DNA of 64,000 nucleotides, taken from assembly GCA_014655195.1 (NCBI GenBank), contig BNBH01000012.1:1-64000 (forward strand). Reading direction: 5' to 3'. The translations under genes and the position numbers were made by a program. This DNA comes from Streptomyces cellulosae. GTDB taxonomy: Bacteria; Actinomycetota; Actinomycetes; Streptomycetales; Streptomycetaceae. Positions 60,339 to 64,000 of the stretch are shown one piece after another (position 1 is the first letter of the stretch; each line of letters starts with the position of its first letter). Under the pieces are notes generated by a model, which saw only the letters and a program-made list of their open reading frames with translations, did no database searches and was not told the DNA's origin.

Positions 60339-60582
60339 GCGGCGGGAGCGGTCGGATCACCGGGAGGGAAGGTGCGCGGAGACCCGGACGGTGTGACGAG
60401 GGGGCCGGGGGCCCGACGTCACTCCTTCGGCGGGCGTCTCCTGCGCGGGACAACGAGCCATGAGACGTTGACGAAGGTCGACGTCCCTTTCGCACCTTGC
60501 GTCCCGAGGTCACCCGCAGCCGGCAAGTGAAGCAGCACGGCCACCCCGTCGTGGCCGGTCCGAAGCGGAGGAGCATTCACCC

Positions 60583-62859
60583 ATGAGCGAGGCCAACCCC
60601 GTCCGTCGTGCCGTCAAGAAGGTCGCCCAGGCCCTGGAGGACGGCGTCTCGGCTCCGTCCGACGGCATCCCCGGCCGTCCCGCCCCCGAACCGCCCACGG
60701 TGGAGCGGCCGGTGGAACCCCGTGAGCCGTTGCCGCCCAAGCCCGACCAGAGCGGCCCGGCCACCGTCTCGCCCACCGGTTCCCCCACGGGCGCCGACCA
60801 GGCCCGCATGGCCCAGTCCGGCAGCCATCTGACGAACGCCCAGGGCACCCGGCTGTACGACACCGACCACTCGCTCAAGGCGGGCCCGCGCGGCCCGGTC
60901 CTGCTCCAGGACCACCATCTGCGCGAGAAGATCATGCACTTCGACCACGAGCGCATCCCGGAGCGCGTGGTCCACGCCCGCGGCGCCGGAGCGCACGGCG
61001 TCTTCCAGAGCTACGGCACGGCCGCCTCCGTGACCAAGGCCGGGTTCCTCGCCCCGGACGTCGAGACGCCGGTCTTCGTGCGCTTCTCCACGGTCGTCGG
61101 CTCGCGCGGCTCCGCCGACACCGTGCGCGACACCCGCGGCTTCGCGACGAAGTTCTACACCAGCGAGGGCGTCTTCGACCTCGTCGGCAACAACATCCCG
61201 GTCTTCTTCATCCAGGACGCCATCAAGTTCCCCGACGTCGTGCACGCCGCCAAGCCGCACCCCGACAGGGAGATCCCGCAGGCCCAGAGCGCCCACGACA
61301 CCTTCTGGGACTTCGTCTCGCTGCACACCGAGGCCACCCACCACACCATCTTCTTCATGGGCGACCGCGGCATCCCGCGCTCGTACCGGATGATGGAGGG
61401 CTTCGGCGTCCACACCTTCCGCCTCGTCAACGCGGAGGGCAGCACGACCCTGGTGAAGTTCCACTGGAAGCCCAAGCTGGGCGTGCACTCCCTGCTGTGG
61501 GACGAGGCGCAGCTCATCAACGGCAACGACCCGGACTTCCACCGCCGGGACCTCGCAGACGCCATCGAGGCGGGCGCGTACCCGCAGTGGGAACTGGGCA
61601 TCCAGACCTTCCCCGACACCCCCGACCAGACCTTCGAGGGCATCGACCTGCTGGACCCGACGAACATCGTGCCGGAGGAGCTGGCGCCGGTGCAGCCGGT
61701 CGGGCTGATGACGCTCAACCGCAACCCGTCGAACTTCTTCGCGGAGACCGAGCAGGTCGCCTTCCACGTCGGCCACCTCGTGCCCGGTATCGACGTCACC
61801 GACGACCCGCTGCTCGCCGGCCGGCTGTTCTCCTACCTCGACACCCAGATCACCCGGCTCGGCGGCCCCAACTTCCCGCAGCTGCCCATCAACCGGCCGC
61901 ACGCGCCGGTCAACGACATGCTGCGCGACGGCATGCATCAGACGGCCGTGCACCGGGGCGTCGCGCCCTACCAGCCCAACTCCCTCGACGGCGGCTGCCC
62001 GTTCACCGCGGGTGCCGACATGGGCGCCTACATCGAGACGCCGGTGACCGTCCCCGAGGGACGGAAGGTGCGCGAGGCGCCGGAGTCGTTCTCCGACCAC
62101 TTCAGCCAGCCCCGCCGCTTCTGGCTCTCCATGAGCCCGGTGGAGCGCGAGCACATCATCGGCGCGTACATCTTCGAGCTGGGCAAGTGCTACGAGGAGG
62201 CCATCCGCGTCCGCACCCTCCAGGTGCTGGCCAACATCGACCCCGAGCTGTGCTCCCGGGTGGCCGACGGCCTCGGGCTGCCCGCGCCGGAGCCGACGGT
62301 GCCGCTCGCCGACGTCGAGCCGAGCCCGGCGCTGTCCCAGATCGGCGGGACCTGGCCGGTCGACGGACGCGTCATCGGCATCCTCACCGGTCCCGACGGC
62401 GACCTGGAGGGCGTGCACGCGGTGCGGGACGCCGTGCTGGAGGCGGGGATGGTCCCTCTGGTCGTCGCGCCGACGGGCGGCACGGTCGGCGAGGGTGAGC
62501 GGGCGCTGACGGCGCAGCGCAGCCACGTCACGGCGCGGTCGATCGAGTTCGACGCGGTGCTGCTCGCCGGGCCGCCGGCCGCGGGTCCCGACGCGCCGGG
62601 GGCGACGGACGGCAAGGGCGCGCCGGGGGCCGGGGCGGCGGCTGCCGACCCGCGGGTCGTACAGCTGCTCCAGGAGGCGTTCCGTCATGGGAAGGCGATC
62701 GGGGCGTGGGCGGGGGGTGAGGCGGGGCTGCAGGCTGCGGGCGTGCCTGTCGACGCGCCGGGTGTCGTAGTGACGGACTCCGGCGAGTCGGCCCTGACCG
62801 AAATCCGCACGCTGCTCGGTTCCCACCGAGTGTGGGAACGATTCACGCCGGGGGCGTGA
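60583..62859 (+). CDS. katE: Large-subunit catalase (KatE/CatB type)
   Basis: A 758-residue clade II heme catalase. H131 (VVHARG) and N204 (GNNIPVFF) are the active-site residues, and Y418 (RLFSYLDTQ) the heme ligand, close to the HPII positions. A C-terminal flavodoxin-like domain starts near 590 (VIGILTGPDGDLEG). The N-terminal 80 residues are Pro-rich. In S. coelicolor the similar CatB is the sigma-B-dependent catalase for osmotic stress and development, and here a sigma-B-type promoter is found upstream. Start ATG 60583 after GGAGG. Confidence 0.94.
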   Translation: MSEANPVRRAVKKVAQALEDGVSAPSDGIPGRPAPEPPTVERPVEPREPLPPKPDQSGPATVSPTGSPTGADQARMAQSGSHLTNAQGTRLYDTDHSLKAGPRGPVLLQDHHLREKIMHFDHERIPERVVHARGAGAHGVFQSYGTAASVTKAGFLAPDVETPVFVRFSTVVGSRGSADTVRDTRGFATKFYTSEGVFDLVGNNIPVFFIQDAIKFPDVVHAAKPHPDREIPQAQSAHDTFWDFVSLHTEATHHTIFFMGDRGIPRSYRMMEGFGVHTFRLVNAEGSTTLVKFHWKPKLGVHSLLWDEAQLINGNDPDFHRRDLADAIEAGAYPQWELGIQTFPDTPDQTFEGIDLLDPTNIVPEELAPVQPVGLMTLNRNPSNFFAETEQVAFHVGHLVPGIDVTDDPLLAGRLFSYLDTQITRLGGPNFPQLPINRPHAPVNDMLRDGMHQTAVHRGVAPYQPNSLDGGCPFTAGADMGAYIETPVTVPEGRKVREAPESFSDHFSQPRRFWLSMSPVEREHIIGAYIFELGKCYEEAIRVRTLQVLANIDPELCSRVADGLGLPAPEPTVPLADVEPSPALSQIGGTWPVDGRVIGILTGPDGDLEGVHAVRDAVLEAGMVPLVVAPTGGTVGEGERALTAQRSHVTARSIEFDAVLLAGPPAAGPDAPGATDGKGAPGAGAAAADPRVVQLLQEAFRHGKAIGAWAGGEAGLQAAGVPVDAPGVVVTDSGESALTEIRTLLGSHRVWERFTPGA

Positions 62860-62869
62860 GGGCCGCCCA

Positions 62870-62941
62870 GGGCGCGGGGGACTGACGGCCGCATCGGCGG
62901 GTGCGGCTGCATCGTGGCCGGTCGCGCAGTTCCCCGCGCCC
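62870..62941. repeat. Inverted pair of dispersed repeats, possible terminator
   Basis: GGGCGCGGGGGACTG (62870-62884) and CAGTTCCCCGCGCCC (62927-62941) form 15-bp arms with one mismatch. Between them is a smaller hairpin, GCCGCA/TGCGGC. A further inverted copy lies at about 62983-63000. The large stem, 10 nt after the catalase stop, may terminate that gene. Confidence 0.7.
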
Positions 62942-63031
62942 CTTGAGGGCGTGGGTGCGCCCGGGGTCTCACTGGCCCCGCGGCTCCCCGCGCCCCTCGG
63001 GTGGCTTGCACTCACCGCGAGTGCACACCCT

Positions 63032-63450
63032 CAGGGGCGCGGGGAACTGCGCGCTCAGCCCCCACCGGACCCGCACATGCACGGCATCGGTGCCACCCGC
63101 CCCCTCCAGGGGCGCGGGGAACTGCGCGCTCAGCCCCCACCGGACCCGCACATGCACGGCATCGGTGCCACCCGCCCCCTCCAGGGGCGCGGGGAACTGC
63201 GCGGTCAAGCCCCACCGGCCCGCACTCGCACCGGACGGGCACGGCCCCTCCAGGGGCGCGGGGAACTGCGCGCTCAGCCCCCACCGGACCCGCACATGCA
63301 CGGCATCGGTGCCACCCGCCCCCTCCAGGGGCGCGGGGAACTGCGCGGTCAAGCCCCACCGGCCCGCACTCGCACCGGACGGGCACCGCCCCTCCAGGGG
63401 CGAGGGGAACTGCGCGACCAACCCCCACCGGCCCGCAGCCGTACCCTGGA
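63032..63450 (+). repeat. Higher-order repeat array A-A-B-A-B-C
   Basis: Six units start at 63032, 63107, 63182, 63251, 63326 and 63395. Each opens with CAGGGGCG(C/A)GGGGAACTGCG. Units A are 75 bp (with ACCCGCACATGCACGGCATC), units B 69 bp (with CCGGCCCGCACTCGCACCGG), and C is a shorter variant. The 144-bp A-B pair is duplicated with one base difference. It lies just before the radical-SAM gene and leaves only about 23 bp. No other content is seen in 62942-63031 except a TGCACTC/GAGTGCA hairpin. Confidence 0.92.
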
Positions 63451-63473
63451 ATCCCCACCCCGGAAGCCACCCC

Positions 63474-64000
63474 ATGCCCTCCCAAGACCCCCTCTTCGGC
63501 ATCGACCAGCTCCCCCACCCGGAGTCGAAGCCGGTGGAACCGAAAACCACCCCCTTCCGTGACTCCCGCGAAGCCCACCGCCTCCTCGCGGTGAAAGAGA
63601 TCCACGCGGAACCGGCCGCAGCCGCCTCCCCCCGAGGCCGTGAGATCCTCGCCCGCTTCCCCGAGGCCCGCCTCATCGAGGTCCCCTCCCACTGGCGCAT
63701 CCCCGACCTGCACGGCAACGAGGGCAGTGCGGACCGCTGGATGCGCATCAAGCGCGAGACCCTCGTCCTCGGCGTGAGAAAGAAACTCACCACCCGCCCC
63801 AACGGCCGCTCCGCGGACTGGATCGCTCCCGGCCCCTCCAACGGCTGCGCCCTGTCCTGCGTGTACTGCTACGTCCCCCGCCGCAAGGGCTTCGCCAACC
63901 CCATCACCCTGTTCACGAACATCGACGCGATCATCGCCCACCTCGACCGCCACGTCGCCGCGCGGGGCCCCAAGACGGAGCCGAACCAGTGCGACCCCGA
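63474..64000 (+). CDS. Spore photoproduct lyase family radical-SAM protein (partial)
   Basis: The first 175 residues of a gene cut by the window end. The radical-SAM motif CALSCVYC (C125, C129, C132, C-x3-C-x2-C) follows SADWIAPGPSNG, an arrangement typical of spore-photoproduct-lyase-family proteins. These use a [4Fe-4S] cluster and SAM to repair the spore thymine dimer. The actinobacterial relatives' exact activity is less certain. ATG 63474 is chosen as the first in-frame start with conserved PLFGIDQL soon after. Its promoter must lie in or next to the repeat array. Confidence 0.85.
   Translation, partial: MPSQDPLFGIDQLPHPESKPVEPKTTPFRDSREAHRLLAVKEIHAEPAAAASPRGREILARFPEARLIEVPSHWRIPDLHGNEGSADRWMRIKRETLVLGVRKKLTTRPNGRSADWIAPGPSNGCALSCVYCYVPRRKGFANPITLFTNIDAIIAHLDRHVAARGPKTEPNQCDP

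Noticed and set aside
60340..60582. Riboswitch in the catalase leader
   Set aside because: No conserved core of a known class was found; only a small GACGT/ACGTC dyad is visible.
63032..63450. Regular repeats that could look like a CRISPR array
   Set aside because: The segments between cores are themselves repeated, units are 69-75 bp, and no cas gene is present.
1..64000. Prophage or integrative element
   Set aside because: No integrase, capsid, transposase or attachment-site pair was found; gene content and codon use are uniform and chromosomal.

Overview
The window is very GC-rich DNA with dense, mostly ATG/GTG-started genes, 4-bp ATGA/GTGA stop-start overlaps, many secreted hydrolases, DUF397/XRE regulator pairs and dispersed copies of a GGGGCGCGGGGAACTGCGCG repeat. 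Together these point to a Streptomyces or close relative, probably a chromosomal arm or arm-core transition. No tRNA, rRNA, integrase, transposase or CRISPR array was seen.

Layout: (1) 0.1-3.7 kb: a WhiJ/AbaA-like regulatory set (RsbW-type ATPase, DUF397 protein, XRE/DUF5753 regulator broken by a one-base frameshift) and a SAM methyltransferase. (2) 3.9-9.3 kb: a molybdopterin oxidoreductase that has lost all four [4Fe-4S] cysteines, an overlapping helical partner, a TPR protein and two tiny proteins. (3) 9.7-15.3 kb: a secreted PET-hydrolase/cutinase-like enzyme, a giant LuxR (LAL) regulator with a palindrome over its start and a repeat inserted in frame, a PucR-type regulator, and a tandem repeat array. 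(4) 15.5-20.5 kb: a five-gene branched-chain amino-acid ABC operon (livFGHMK order). (5) 20.5-25.8 kb: a MSMEG_6728-type protein, aldo/keto reductase, snapalysin-type protease, a probable stand-alone small RNA, a secreted lipase and a streptogrisin-type protease. (6) 26-37 kb: stress and signalling genes: PAS-GAF-PP2C phosphatase, coiled-coil protein, cation/H+ antiporter, HtpG, a TetR/dehydrogenase pair with twin operators, and an RsbQ-RsbP-RsbV-like cassette. (7) 37-43 kb: a YbdK-type ligase, an asparagine-synthetase-like amidotransferase and an S9 peptidase, possibly making and degrading an amidated peptide osmolyte, followed by an RsbW-like ATPase. (8) 43-48.5 kb: GH36 alpha-galactosidase divergent from a leaderless ROK regulator, an SGNH hydrolase and MsrA. 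(9) 48.5-59.3 kb: a sugar-uptake and catabolic island (Gfo/Idh/MocA dehydrogenase, ROK regulator, two permeases and a binding lipoprotein; divergently an MDR dehydrogenase, an isomerase/epimerase and two glycosidases). (10) 59.4-64 kb: AhpD-like protein, a small protein, a large catalase, a higher-order repeat array and the start of a spore-photoproduct-lyase-family gene.

A recurring theme is general stress. Sequences matching the Streptomyces sigma-B type (GNNT-N15-GGGTAC) precede the molybdoenzyme and the catalase, and a near match precedes the RsbW-like ATPase. The same window holds an RsbQ-RsbP-RsbV set, HtpG, MsrA and a possible osmolyte locus. Promoter and operator calls were made by eye and are inferences.
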